Assembly: GCF_000297495.1 (NCBI RefSeq)
Contig: NZ_ALWX01000043.1
Span: forward strand, 1-64,000
DNA length: 64,000 nt
Source: Janibacter hoylei PVAS-1
GTDB taxonomy: Bacteria > Actinomycetota > Actinomycetes > Actinomycetales > Dermatophilaceae
Direction: 5' to 3'
Shown here piece by piece: positions 26,523 through 34,929 of this stretch (positions are counted from its first letter, which is position 1; the number at the start of each line of letters is the position of its first letter). The notes under the pieces were generated by a model. The model ran no database searches. It had not been told where the DNA came from and saw only the letters and a list, made by a program, of their open reading frames with translations. The position numbers and the translations under genes were made by a program.

Positions 26523-27164
26523 ATGACCGACCGCGACCCCATCTCCGCCGCCCACGACCAGTGGGTGGCCCACGGCTGGGGCAACGCCGCCGACGGCATG
26601 GCCCTGATGACTTCCGTGGTCCGCGCCCAGCAGCTCGTGCACGAGCGGGTCGAGTCGGTCCTGCGGCCGCACGACCTAACCTTCGCCCGCTTCGAGATCC
26701 TGCGGCTGCTCGCCTTCAGCCGGCGTCGCGAGATGCCGATGAGCCGCCTCGGATCGCTGCTCCAGGTCCACGCGACGAGCGTGACGAGCGCCGTCGCCCG
26801 CCTCGAGAAGCAGGGCCTGGTCGAGCGACGGCAGAGCCCCGACGACGGTCGCGTCGTCCTCGCCTCCCTGACGACGAAGGGGGCGCAGCTCGTCGAGTCC
26901 GCCACCCACGACCTCAACGAGCAGGTCTTCACCTCCCCCGGCCTGACGGAAGCAGAGGTGCGGCAGGCGACGGCGCTGCTGTCCTCCTTCGCGCCGCGCA
27001 CGGGGATGACGTGGACTGAGACTCGCCTTCGAGACGGCCGCAGGCGGCCTCCTCAGGGAGCGGGGCGAGACGGCCGCAGGCGGCCTCCTCAGGGAGCGGG
27101 GCGGGCCGGGGGCGGCCTCCTCAGGGAGCGGGGGAGAGCGGGAGCGGGCATGGTTTCCCAATAA
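26523..27164 (+). CDS. MarR family transcriptional regulator with repeat-derived tail
   Basis: Winged-helix MarR core at about residues 30-160: VLRPHDLTFARFEILRLLAF, then SVTSAVARLEKQGLVERRQS and DDGRVVLASLTTKGAQLVE, the DxR wing. The protein is 213 residues, longer than the usual 150-170. From about residue 170 the tail is RDGRRRPPQGAGRDGRRRPP and onward, the translation of a 36-bp tandem repeat. The repeat appears to have extended the gene or replaced its original end. Target genes are unknown. It lies upstream of icmF and divergent from superoxide dismutase. Confidence 0.88.
   Translation: MTDRDPISAAHDQWVAHGWGNAADGMALMTSVVRAQQLVHERVESVLRPHDLTFARFEILRLLAFSRRREMPMSRLGSLLQVHATSVTSAVARLEKQGLVERRQSPDDGRVVLASLTTKGAQLVESATHDLNEQVFTSPGLTEAEVRQATALLSSFAPRTGMTWTETRLRDGRRRPPQGAGRDGRRRPPQGAGRAGGGLLRERGRAGAGMVSQ
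27031..27134 (+). repeat. 36-bp tandem repeat inside the 3' end of the marR gene
   Basis: Two exact 36-base units, each beginning gagacggccgcaggcggcct, lie at 27031 and 27067. A third, degenerate copy runs from about 27103 to 27134. They are read as part of the MarR protein. The unit resembles the interspersed cgagacgg elements near 54078. Confidence 0.85.
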
Positions 27165-27218
27165 TACTTGGATGTCCTAGCATCTGAGGTGACCCGCACT
27201 TCGACGACGAGGTAGGAC

Positions 27219-30200
27219 ATGTCCACGCCCGAGCTGCACACCCCGACCCACCCGGTCCGGTTCGTCACCGCCTCCGCCCTCTTCGACGGCCACGACGCCT
27301 CGATCAACATCATGCGGCGGATCATGCAGAGCCAGGGCGCCGAGGTGATCCACCTCGGGCACAACCGCTCCGTCCAGGAGGTCGTCGACGCGGCGATCGA
27401 CGAGGACGTCCAGGGCGTCGCCGTCTCGTCCTACCAGGGCGGGCACGTCGAGTACTTCGAGTACCTCACCCAGCTGCTGCGCGAGCAGGGCGCCGGCCAC
27501 GTCAAGGTCTTCGGCGGCGGCGGCGGCGTCATCGTCCCGGAGGAGATCGCGCGCCTGCGCGAGGCCGGTGTGACGATCTTTTCCCCCGAGGACGGCCAGC
27601 GACTGGGCCTGCCCGGCATGATCAACACGCTCATCGCCGACTGCGACACGGACGTGTGGGAGGGCGGCCCGGTCGCGCTCGAGCCGGTGCTCGCCGGCGA
27701 GCGCGCCGCCCTGGCGCGCGCCATCTCCGGCGCCGAGCTCGGTCACCTCGACGAGGCCTTCCTCACCGGCGTCCGCGAAGCGGCCGAGCGCTCCCACGCC
27801 CCCGTCCTCGGCCTGACCGGCACCGGCGGCTCGGGCAAGTCCTCGCTCACCGACGAGCTCGTGCGCCGTTTCCGCGTCGACCAGCAGGACAAGCTGCGCA
27901 TCGCGGTCATCGCCGTCGACCCCACCCGCCGGAAGGGGGGCGGCGCCCTGCTCGGTGACCGCATCCGGATGAACTCCCTCGGCGAGAGCACCTTCGGCTC
28001 CTCCCCCGTCTTCTTCCGGTCCCTGGCGACCCGCGGTGACCGCGAGGTCCCCGAGGCCCTCTCGACGGTCATCGACCTGACCAAGGCCGCGGGCTTCGAC
28101 CTCGTCATCGTCGAGACGCCCGGCATCGGGCAGGGCGATGCCGCCATCGTCCCCTTCGTCGACGTGCCGATGTACGTGATGACGCCTGAGTTCGGCGCCG
28201 CCAGCCAGCTGGAAAAGATCGACATGCTCGACTTCGCCGAGGTCGTCGCGATCAACAAGTTCGAGCGCCACGGCGCCGCCGACGCACTGCGCGACGTCGG
28301 CCGCCAGCTCGTCCGCAACCGTGAGGCCTTCGGCCAGCGCCCCGAGGACATGCCGGTCTTCGGCACCTCGGCGGCGACCTTCAACGACGACGGTGTCACC
28401 GGGCTCTACCAGCACCTGCGCGACCTGCTCGCCGACAAGGGACTGCCCGTCGACGAGGGACAGCTCGCCCCGGTCGACACCAAGCACTCGACCCGCTTCG
28501 GCCAGGTCGCCCCCGCGACGCGGGTGCGCTACCTCGCCGAGATCACCGAGACGGTCCGCGGCTACCACGAGCGCACCCGGGCGCTCGCCGCCAGCGCCCG
28601 CCGGGTGCAGCGCCTGGCCGCCGTCGACGACGAGCTGACCGCCGCGGGCAAGGACGGCCACGGCGTCGACGAGCTCCTCGACGCCGCGCGCCAGGAGCTG
28701 CCCACCGAGGTCGCCGAGCAGATCGAGCGCTGGCCCTCGGTCGTCGAGTCCTACTCCGGCGACGAGCAGGTCGTGACGATCCGCGGCAAGGAGCTGCACA
28801 CCAAGCTGACCAAGGAGTCGCTGTCGGGCAACAAGATCCCGCGCGTCGCCCTGCCCAAGCACACCGACCACGGTGACCTCGTCACCTTCTGGCGGTCGGA
28901 AAACCTGCCCGGCTTCTTCCCGTACACCGCCGGCGTATTCCCCTTCAAGCGGGACAACGAGGACCCGGCACGCATGTTCGCCGGGGAGGGCGACCCCTTC
29001 CGCACCAACCGCCGCTTCAAGCTGCTCTCCCAGGGGCAGCCGGCCACCCGCCTGTCGACGGCCTTCGACTCGGTGACGCTCTACGGTCGCGACCCCGGCG
29101 AGCGCCCCGACATCTACGGCAAGGTCGGCACCTCCGGCGTGTCCGTCGCGACGCTCGACGACATGAAGGAGCTCTACTCCGGCTTCGACCTCGTCTCCCC
29201 CACGACGAGCGTGTCGATGACGATCAACGGGCCTGCTCCGACCGTGCTCGCCTTCTTCCTCAACACCGCCATCGACCAGCAGCTCGACGCCTTCCGCGAG
29301 CGGGAGGGGCGCGAGCCCTCCGTCACCGAGGCGGAGGAGCTGCGGGCGCACGCCCTGCACAACGTCCGCGGCACCGTCCAGGCCGACATCCTCAAGGAGG
29401 ACCAGGGGCAAAACACCTGCCTCTTCTCCACCGAGTTCAGCCTGCGGATGATGGCCGACATCCAGGAGTGGTTCATCGAGCAGGGGGTGCGCAACTTCTA
29501 CTCGGTGAGCATCTCCGGCTACCACATCGCCGAGGCCGGGGCGAACCCCATCAGCCAGCTCGCCTTCACCCTGGCCAATGGCTTCACCTACGTCGAGGCC
29601 TACCTCGCGCGGGGCATGGACATCAACGACTTCGCGCCCAACCTGTCCTTCTTCTTCTCCTCCGGCATGGACCCGGAGTACTCCGTGCTCGGTCGCGTCG
29701 CCCGCCGCATCTGGGCCGTCGCCATGAAGGAGAAGTACGGCGCCAACGACCGCAGCCAGAAGCTGAAATACCACATCCAGACGAGCGGCCGGTCGCTGCA
29801 CGCGCAGGAGATGGACTTCAACGACATCCGCACGACGCTGCAGGCGCTCAACGCCCTCTACGACAACGCCAACAGCCTGCACACCAATGCCTACGACGAG
29901 GCAGTGACGACCCCGTCGACAGAGTCGGTGCGCCGGGCCCTGGCGATCCAGCTGATCATCAGCCGCGAGTGGGGCCTGTCGATGAACGAGAACCCGCTCC
30001 AGGGCTCCTTCGTCATCGACGAGCTCACCGACCTCGTCGAGGAGGCCGTGCTCACCGAGTTCGACCGGATCAACGACCGCGGCGGGGTCCTCGGCGCGAT
30101 GGAGACCGGCTACCAGCGCGGCCGGATCCAGGACGAGTCGCTGATCTACGAGCACCGCAAGCACGACGGGTCCCTGCCGATCGTCGGCGTCAACACCTTC

Positions 30201-30470
30201 CTGCGGGAGGACGGAGCGAAGGGAGAGCCCGACGAGATCGAGCTGGCCCGCGCCACCGAGGACGAGAAGGTCTCCCAGCTGGAGCGCGTGCGTGCCTACC
30301 AGGAGACCCACCGCGAGGACGCCGAGGCCGCCATCGCCCGGCTCAAGGAGGCGGCGACGACCGATGCCAACGTCTTCGAGGTGCTCATGGACGCCGCCCG
30401 CGTGTGCAGCCTCCAGCAGGTGACTGACGCCTTCTTCGAGGTCGGCGGCCAGTACCGCCGCAATGTCTGA
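27219..30470 (+). CDS. icmF: fused isobutyryl-CoA mutase (B12-dependent) with G-protein chaperone domain
   Basis: Interconverts isobutyryl-CoA and n-butyryl-CoA using adenosylcobalamin. All domains lie in one 1083-residue chain: an N-terminal B12-binding domain (DGHD at 23-26, the base-off histidine), a MeaB-type GTPase (P-loop GTGGSGKSS near 200) and a large TIM-barrel mutase with FSSGMDPEYSVLGRVARRIW and HIQTSGRSLHAQEMDFNDIR. This order is the IcmF signature. Some IcmF proteins also act on isovaleryl/pivalyl-CoA; specificity is not settled here. A possible B12-type receptor gene lies downstream. Confidence 0.95.
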   Translation: MSTPELHTPTHPVRFVTASALFDGHDASINIMRRIMQSQGAEVIHLGHNRSVQEVVDAAIDEDVQGVAVSSYQGGHVEYFEYLTQLLREQGAGHVKVFGGGGGVIVPEEIARLREAGVTIFSPEDGQRLGLPGMINTLIADCDTDVWEGGPVALEPVLAGERAALARAISGAELGHLDEAFLTGVREAAERSHAPVLGLTGTGGSGKSSLTDELVRRFRVDQQDKLRIAVIAVDPTRRKGGGALLGDRIRMNSLGESTFGSSPVFFRSLATRGDREVPEALSTVIDLTKAAGFDLVIVETPGIGQGDAAIVPFVDVPMYVMTPEFGAASQLEKIDMLDFAEVVAINKFERHGAADALRDVGRQLVRNREAFGQRPEDMPVFGTSAATFNDDGVTGLYQHLRDLLADKGLPVDEGQLAPVDTKHSTRFGQVAPATRVRYLAEITETVRGYHERTRALAASARRVQRLAAVDDELTAAGKDGHGVDELLDAARQELPTEVAEQIERWPSVVESYSGDEQVVTIRGKELHTKLTKESLSGNKIPRVALPKHTDHGDLVTFWRSENLPGFFPYTAGVFPFKRDNEDPARMFAGEGDPFRTNRRFKLLSQGQPATRLSTAFDSVTLYGRDPGERPDIYGKVGTSGVSVATLDDMKELYSGFDLVSPTTSVSMTINGPAPTVLAFFLNTAIDQQLDAFREREGREPSVTEAEELRAHALHNVRGTVQADILKEDQGQNTCLFSTEFSLRMMADIQEWFIEQGVRNFYSVSISGYHIAEAGANPISQLAFTLANGFTYVEAYLARGMDINDFAPNLSFFFSSGMDPEYSVLGRVARRIWAVAMKEKYGANDRSQKLKYHIQTSGRSLHAQEMDFNDIRTTLQALNALYDNANSLHTNAYDEAVTTPSTESVRRALAIQLIISREWGLSMNENPLQGSFVIDELTDLVEEAVLTEFDRINDRGGVLGAMETGYQRGRIQDESLIYEHRKHDGSLPIVGVNTFLREDGAKGEPDEIELARATEDEKVSQLERVRAYQETHREDAEAAIARLKEAATTDANVFEVLMDAARVCSLQQVTDAFFEVGGQYRRNV

Positions 30471-30480
30471 GTCGTGACCA

Positions 30481-30541
30481 CCGGGTGGGCGCATTTCCCT
30501 AGGGAGATGCGCCCACCCGGCGTCATCTCCCTAGGGAGATG
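30481..30541. repeat. CTAG-centred palindromic repeats downstream of icmF
   Basis: A 40-bp palindrome (30481-30520; ccgggtgggcgcatttccct and its complement, one mismatch) is followed by an 18-bp perfect palindrome catctccctagggagatg at 30524-30541. They fill the gap between icmF and the DUF202 genes and may stop or attenuate transcription. Confidence 0.88.
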
Positions 30542-30563
30542 CGCACGTCGGTACCCTGCGAGC

Positions 30564-30932
30564 GTGACCTCCGAGCGCTGGCCCGCGTACGTGTACGGCG
30601 AAGGGGAGGAGCCGGACTACCGGTTCAGCCTCGCCAACGAGCGCACCCTGCTCGCGTGGCTGCGGACCACCCTCGCGCTGCTCGCAGCGGGGGTCGCCGT
30701 CGACGTCGTCGACATCGGGGTCCCCGACCCGATGACCCGCGCCCTCGCCGCCATGCTCCTCACCCTCGGGGCGCTGTGCCCGCTCCTGGCCTTCGCCCGG
30801 TGGGCCATGGCCGAGCGGGCGATGCGACGGGGCGAGCCACTCCCTTCGCTCGGGGTGTCGGCCGCGATCGTCACCGGCCTGGTCCTCGTTGCGGCAGCGG
30901 CCCTGGCCGTGGTCGTCGGGACCTCGAGGTGA
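30564..30932 (+). CDS. DUF202 membrane protein (YidH-like)
   Basis: 122 residues from the GTG at 30564. DYRFSLANERTLLAWLRTTLAL is the DUF202 signature, and three membrane helices follow (about residues 33-52, 58-80, 95-118). Function of the family is unknown. The next DUF202 gene overlaps it by four bases (GTGA), so they are coupled and may form a complex. Confidence 0.88.
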   Translation: MTSERWPAYVYGEGEEPDYRFSLANERTLLAWLRTTLALLAAGVAVDVVDIGVPDPMTRALAAMLLTLGALCPLLAFARWAMAERAMRRGEPLPSLGVSAAIVTGLVLVAAAALAVVVGTSR

Positions 30933-31249
30933 GCGAGCTCGCCGCCGCCGCACCTCGAGGGGCACAACCGGAGCGCACCGCCCTGTCGTGGCAGCGGACC
31001 TCGCTCGCGACCGCGACCGGGGCGGCGATCATCGCCCGCCACACCGGGGGCGAGCTCGGCCCGGCTGCCCTGCTCATCATGGTCGCCACGCTCGCGCTGG
31101 CGGGGGCGGCCTTCGCCCTCGGCCGGACCCGCTACGCGGCAACCCCCGCGGAGCCCTCCCGGCGGCGCGACGGGCGGGCTCCCTTCGTCCTGGCCGTCGC
31201 GATCACGGGCATGGGCCTGACCGAGCTGCTCGCCCTGGCGGTGCGCTGA
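30929..31249 (+). CDS. second DUF202 membrane protein
   Basis: 106 residues. PERTALSWQRTSLATATGAA is the second-type DUF202 motif, with three helices (about 20-35, 43-64, 85-104). It starts at a GTG overlapping the first DUF202 stop. Its own stop overlaps the start of the metal-receptor gene (TGATG), so three genes are co-translated. Confidence 0.85.
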   Translation: MSELAAAAPRGAQPERTALSWQRTSLATATGAAIIARHTGGELGPAALLIMVATLALAGAAFALGRTRYAATPAEPSRRRDGRAPFVLAVAITGMGLTELLALAVR

Positions 31250-32004
31250 TGTCCCGCGACGACCTCGACGCCGCCGTCGAGCTGCCCCGCCCTCCGGCGC
31301 GGGTCGTCTCGCTCGTCCCCAGCCTCACCGAGGCGATCGCGACGAGCTGCCCGCAGCTGCTCGTCGGGGCCACCGACTGGTGCACCCACCCGGCCGACCT
31401 CGACGTGGCCCGGGTGCGCGGGACGAAGAACCCCCACCTCGCGGCGATCGCCGATCTCGCCCCCGACCTCGTCGTGGCCAACAAGGAAGAAAACCGCGAG
31501 CTCGACGTGCGCCGCCTGCGCCAGCGCGGCACCGCCGTCTGGGTCACCGACATCGAGGACATGCCGTCGGCGCTGACCTCGATGCGCCGGGTGTGGGTCG
31601 AGGGCCTGCAGCAGCCGGTCCCTGACTGGCTCGAGCGGGCCGAGCAGCTCTGGGGCACACCGGCGCCGGCGACGCGCGGCACTGTGGTCGTGCCCATCTG
31701 GCGCGACCCGTGGATGGCCGTCGGCCCGCGCACCTACACGACCGACCTGCTGGCCCGGCTCGGCTGGACCAATGCCCTCGCCGGCCCAGACGCCGACCCG
31801 AGCGACCGATACCCGCACGTCGACCTCGCCGACCTCGACCACCCCGGCACCGACCTCGTCCTCCTACCCGATGAGCCCTATGTCTTCACCGCCGATGACG
31901 GACCCGAGGCCTTCACCCGCGTGCCGACCCGGCTCGTCAGCGGTCGCTTGCTCACCTGGTACGGCCCGGCGATGGTCGAGGCCCACGAGGTCCTCGCGCC
32001 ATGA
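31249..32004 (+). CDS. helical-backbone metal receptor, BtuF/cobalamin-binding-like
   Basis: 251 residues of the periplasmic-binding TroA/BtuF fold (cluster A-8): ARVVSLVPSLTEAIATSCPQ at the N-terminus, then GATDWCTHPADL, VRGTKNPHLAAIADLAPDLV and, at the end, LTWYGPAMVEAHEVL. Such proteins bind corrinoids or ferric chelates. Unusually there is no signal peptide or lipobox, so it would stay in the cytoplasm; a soluble corrinoid-binding role is conceivable. It sits about 780 bases after the B12 enzyme gene icmF. The link is inference. Confidence 0.82.
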   Translation: MSRDDLDAAVELPRPPARVVSLVPSLTEAIATSCPQLLVGATDWCTHPADLDVARVRGTKNPHLAAIADLAPDLVVANKEENRELDVRRLRQRGTAVWVTDIEDMPSALTSMRRVWVEGLQQPVPDWLERAEQLWGTPAPATRGTVVVPIWRDPWMAVGPRTYTTDLLARLGWTNALAGPDADPSDRYPHVDLADLDHPGTDLVLLPDEPYVFTADDGPEAFTRVPTRLVSGRLLTWYGPAMVEAHEVLAP

Positions 32005-32046
32005 CGAAGGGGGGCCGGTCACCTCGGGGTGACCGGCCCCCCTTCG
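32005..32046. terminator. strong bidirectional hairpin between convergent genes
   Basis: Perfect 19-bp arms (cgaaggggggccggtcacc) around a 4-base loop, directly after the receptor gene stop and before the subtilisin gene's 3' end. An interspersed-repeat fragment (cttcgaggctcctgcgtcgc) begins at its right edge. Confidence 0.7.
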
Positions 32047-32094
32047 AGGCTCCTGCGTCGCACCTCAGGACGACGCCTTCGTGCCGCGGTGGCG

Positions 32095-33855
32095 TCAGGG
32101 CTTCTTCTTGGCCACCGCGGCCTGGGCGTCGATGATGCCCTCGCCGTAGAAGCCGTTGAAGCGCTCGCTCCCCACGCACTCGGCGTCGTAGTCCGAGGGC
32201 AGACCCGGGTAGGTCTGCGTCCGCGGCTCGGGGCAGGCCTTGTCACGGGCCGACCGCAGCAGGACCGACCGCGTGGTGTCGGCGTCGAGACCGAAGCCCG
32301 AGCGCCCCTGCTTCGTGCCGTACCGGCTGACGATCAGGGCCGAGACACCGGCCGCGTGCGGCGACGCCATCGAGGTGCCCTGGTAGTACTCGTAGTAGCC
32401 GCAGACCTGCTTGCCCTTGACCTTGCCGCAGTCCTTGAAGACCGAGCCCTCGGCCTCGGGCACGACGTTGCCGTCCTCGTCGACCGAGCCCTCGGACTTG
32501 ACGACGTTTTCCGGGACCGACGAGAGGATGAGGTTGGCCGGGCTGCGGTAGTCGGGGGTGCCGTGGTACTCGCGCGAGTCACCGCCGGGGGCGCTCACCT
32601 CGATCTCGTCCGACTGCAGGTCCTTGGTGTAGTTGGAGAAGTACGACTTGCGCTCGGTCGGGCCCACGGAGGAGACCCCGATCACCTCGGGCCCCTCGAC
32701 CGGCAGGTCACGGCACCGGGCGTTGTCGATGGTGCGCTCGTGCTCGTTGCCCTCGGGGAAGTTGGGGCTGCTCGAGTCGGTGCCGGGGTTCGACAGGTCC
32801 GTCGAGGCGTTGCCGAGAGCACCCACGAGGGTGACGTCCTTGCTGTGCGCGTAGCGCAGCGCACGGGACATCGACTCGATGGTCATGTCCTGCTCGGCCG
32901 CCTCCTCCGGGCTGTCCTCGGGGGCGCCGCCCTGGCAGTAGTACGCCCACGGGTCGACGTAGAAGCTCATGTTGACCACGTCGAGGCCGGCGTCGGCCGA
33001 GTAGGTCAGGGCGTTGACCGTCGGGCCGACGAAGAAGTAGCCCGAGTCCTGGCCGGCGCGCACGTTGACGATCGAGACGTCCGGAGCGACGCCGGAGACG
33101 CCGATGCCGTTCTTGGACGCCGCGATGGTGCCCGCGACGTGCGTACCGTGGCCGCCGTTGTCGACGTCCGCCGGGTCGACACAGGACTCGACCTCGCAGG
33201 GCCCGTCGATCGCCGGGATGTCGTAGGTGAAGTTGCGCGAGAGCTTGCGGTCGAAGTTGGGGGCGATGTCCGGGTGGCTCGCGTCGACACCGGTGTCGAT
33301 GACGCCGACCTTGACCCGCTTGTCGCCCGACTCGACCTGGTGCGCGGCAGCCGTGTTGATCATGTCCAGGCCCCACAGCTTGTCGTCGAGCGGGTCGGCT
33401 CCCTTCGCGCCCTGGCCCTTGCCCTTGCCCACAGAGGCTGCCTTGGCCTGGCTCGCCGCCGGCGTCGGGGGACGCTCGATGCGCTTGTTCTTGTCGAGCT
33501 TGCCCTGGGACAACCGCTGTGGGGAGCGGCCGACGATGCCCTCCTCCGCGGCGCCGTAGACGCCGTCCATCGTGCGCGTCTTCGCGGCGAAGCCGGTGTC
33601 GGTGGAGGTGACCGTCACCATGCCGATCTTGTCGTTGACGGAGACGATCTTGGCCCCCTTCGCCTTGAGGCGGTCGGCGAGATCGGACGCGCTGCCTCCG
33701 CGGTCGGCCAGGACGACGTAGCTCGTCTCCGGCCCGGTGGTCGAGGTCGTCGACGCGCTCGTCCCTGCGTCGGCGGTCGGTGCTGCAGTGGCGGTGAGCC
33801 CGGTTGCCCCGAGCGCGAACGCTCCGAGGACCGCGGCCATGCGCTGGTGTCGCAT
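32095..33855 (-). CDS. secreted S8 family serine peptidase (subtilisin)
   Basis: 586 residues. A signal peptide (RMAAVLGAFALGATGLTATA, cut near residue 25) precedes an inhibitor-I9-like prodomain (ETSYVVLADRGGSASDLADR, about 43-110). The catalytic domain follows from about 155. The triad is Asp in VGVIDTGVDASH (near 187), His in NGGHGTHVAGT (near 234) and Ser in GTSMASPHAAG (near 493). No wall anchor is seen, so it is probably released. A Lys/Ala/Gly linker joins prodomain and enzyme. The gene stands alone. Confidence 0.94.
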   Translation of the reverse strand: MRHQRMAAVLGAFALGATGLTATAAPTADAGTSASTTSTTGPETSYVVLADRGGSASDLADRLKAKGAKIVSVNDKIGMVTVTSTDTGFAAKTRTMDGVYGAAEEGIVGRSPQRLSQGKLDKNKRIERPPTPAASQAKAASVGKGKGQGAKGADPLDDKLWGLDMINTAAAHQVESGDKRVKVGVIDTGVDASHPDIAPNFDRKLSRNFTYDIPAIDGPCEVESCVDPADVDNGGHGTHVAGTIAASKNGIGVSGVAPDVSIVNVRAGQDSGYFFVGPTVNALTYSADAGLDVVNMSFYVDPWAYYCQGGAPEDSPEEAAEQDMTIESMSRALRYAHSKDVTLVGALGNASTDLSNPGTDSSSPNFPEGNEHERTIDNARCRDLPVEGPEVIGVSSVGPTERKSYFSNYTKDLQSDEIEVSAPGGDSREYHGTPDYRSPANLILSSVPENVVKSEGSVDEDGNVVPEAEGSVFKDCGKVKGKQVCGYYEYYQGTSMASPHAAGVSALIVSRYGTKQGRSGFGLDADTTRSVLLRSARDKACPEPRTQTYPGLPSDYDAECVGSERFNGFYGEGIIDAQAAVAKKKP

Positions 33856-33952
33856 GAGTTTCCTCCCGGTGGATGTCGGCGGCGGTCAGCCGCCCTCCGT
33901 CAACCTATGACCGGGCTCACGTGGGCTGTTCGAACACAACGTCAGGACATCG

Positions 33953-34751
33953 TCAGGTTTGCCAACGTCGCCGCGTGGCGCGCAGCGCGTGGGCGAGGAG
34001 GCCGTCGAAGAGCCCCGCGACCTCCCGCGCACCGGGGTTGCGCAGGTCGTGGATCGGCACGAAGGCCCCCTGGGCGCGCTGCACCGAAGTGCGCTCGGGG
34101 ATCCGCTGGGTGAGCACGAGCGGCCCGAAGAGGGAGGCGAGCTCCTCGACCCGGTACCGGTGCTCGCCGATGTTGGCCCGCAGCCGGTTGACGACGATGC
34201 CGAGCGGCTGCAGCCGGGGGTTGAGCGAGCTGCGCACCTCGTGGACCGCCTTCAGGGCACGGTCGGCCGCAGCGATCGCGAAGACCCCGGGCTCGGTGAC
34301 GACGAGCGCTCGATGGGCCGCGGCGAGGCCGATCCGGGTGAGCCCGCCGAGGGAGGGCGGGCAGTCGACGACGACGAGGTCGTAGGCGCCGTCGACCTTG
34401 TCGAGCACCGTGCGAAGGGAGGTGAGCGCTCGGGTGGACAGGTCGGTGCGGTCGAGCCGGGCGAGCTCTGCGCCGCCGACGACGACGTCGACCGGGGCGG
34501 CACTCCCTTCGCTCCAGTGGCTGCGCAGGGTCGCCGCCCGCAGGTGGCGACGACGCGGGTCGTCGATGATGGTGGCGCTCGTCGACGTCACGTCACCGTC
34601 CACGTCGAGCCCGGCGGTCGAGTCGCCCTGGGGGTCGAGGTCGACGACGAGCGTGCGCAGTCCCGCCTGTCGCGCGGCGGAGACCAGACCCAGGGTCACG
34701 GAGGTCTTGCCCACGCCCCCCCTTGAGGCTGCACACCGCGATGACGACCAC
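33953..34751 (-). CDS. ParA-family ATPase, frameshifted in the P-loop
   Basis: From GTG at 34751 one frame reads VVVIAVCSLKGG; the neighbouring frame continues GVGKTSVTLGLVSAARQAGL, then LVVDLDPQGDSTAGL and LVVVDCPPSLGG to the C-terminus. The break falls in a run of seven Cs (34716-34722) inside the deviant Walker A motif KGGVGKT. Removing one base restores a normal 265-residue ParA/MinD-like protein. No parB lies adjacent, so this is an orphan ParA of unknown role. As written the gene would be dead, but an extra base in the assembled sequence is the simpler reading. Confidence 0.75.
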
Positions 34752-34842
34752 GCACCGATGATATGCGTCGCGCCCCCTCCGTCCGATGGACGAAGGGGGG
34801 CGCGAGACCGCCGGTCGGGGCGCTCCGGGGCATCCGCCCCGC

Positions 34843-34928
34843 CGCATCTCCCTAGGGAAATCCCCACCCGACGGCGCATTTCCCTGGGGAGATGCGCACG
34901 TTTGGTGTCATCTGCCTAGGTAGATGCG
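34843..34928. repeat. three CTAG-type palindromic repeats
   Basis: Three related units lie at 34843-34861 (gcatctccctagggaaat), 34874-34896 (gcgcatttccctggggagat) and 34908-34928 (catctgcctaggtagatg). They become more divergent towards the acyl-CoA dehydrogenase stop codon at 34930. The first unit lies just right of a GC-rich stretch behind the parA start. Confidence 0.82.
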
Positions 34929-34929
34929 A

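Noticed and set aside
27177-30494. 1105-codon minus-strand frame opposite icmF
   Set aside because: Shadow frame; the plus strand encodes a textbook IcmF.
25676-34928. CTAG palindromes as a CRISPR array
   Set aside because: Units are few, spacing is irregular, there are no unique equal-length spacers, and no cas genes are near.
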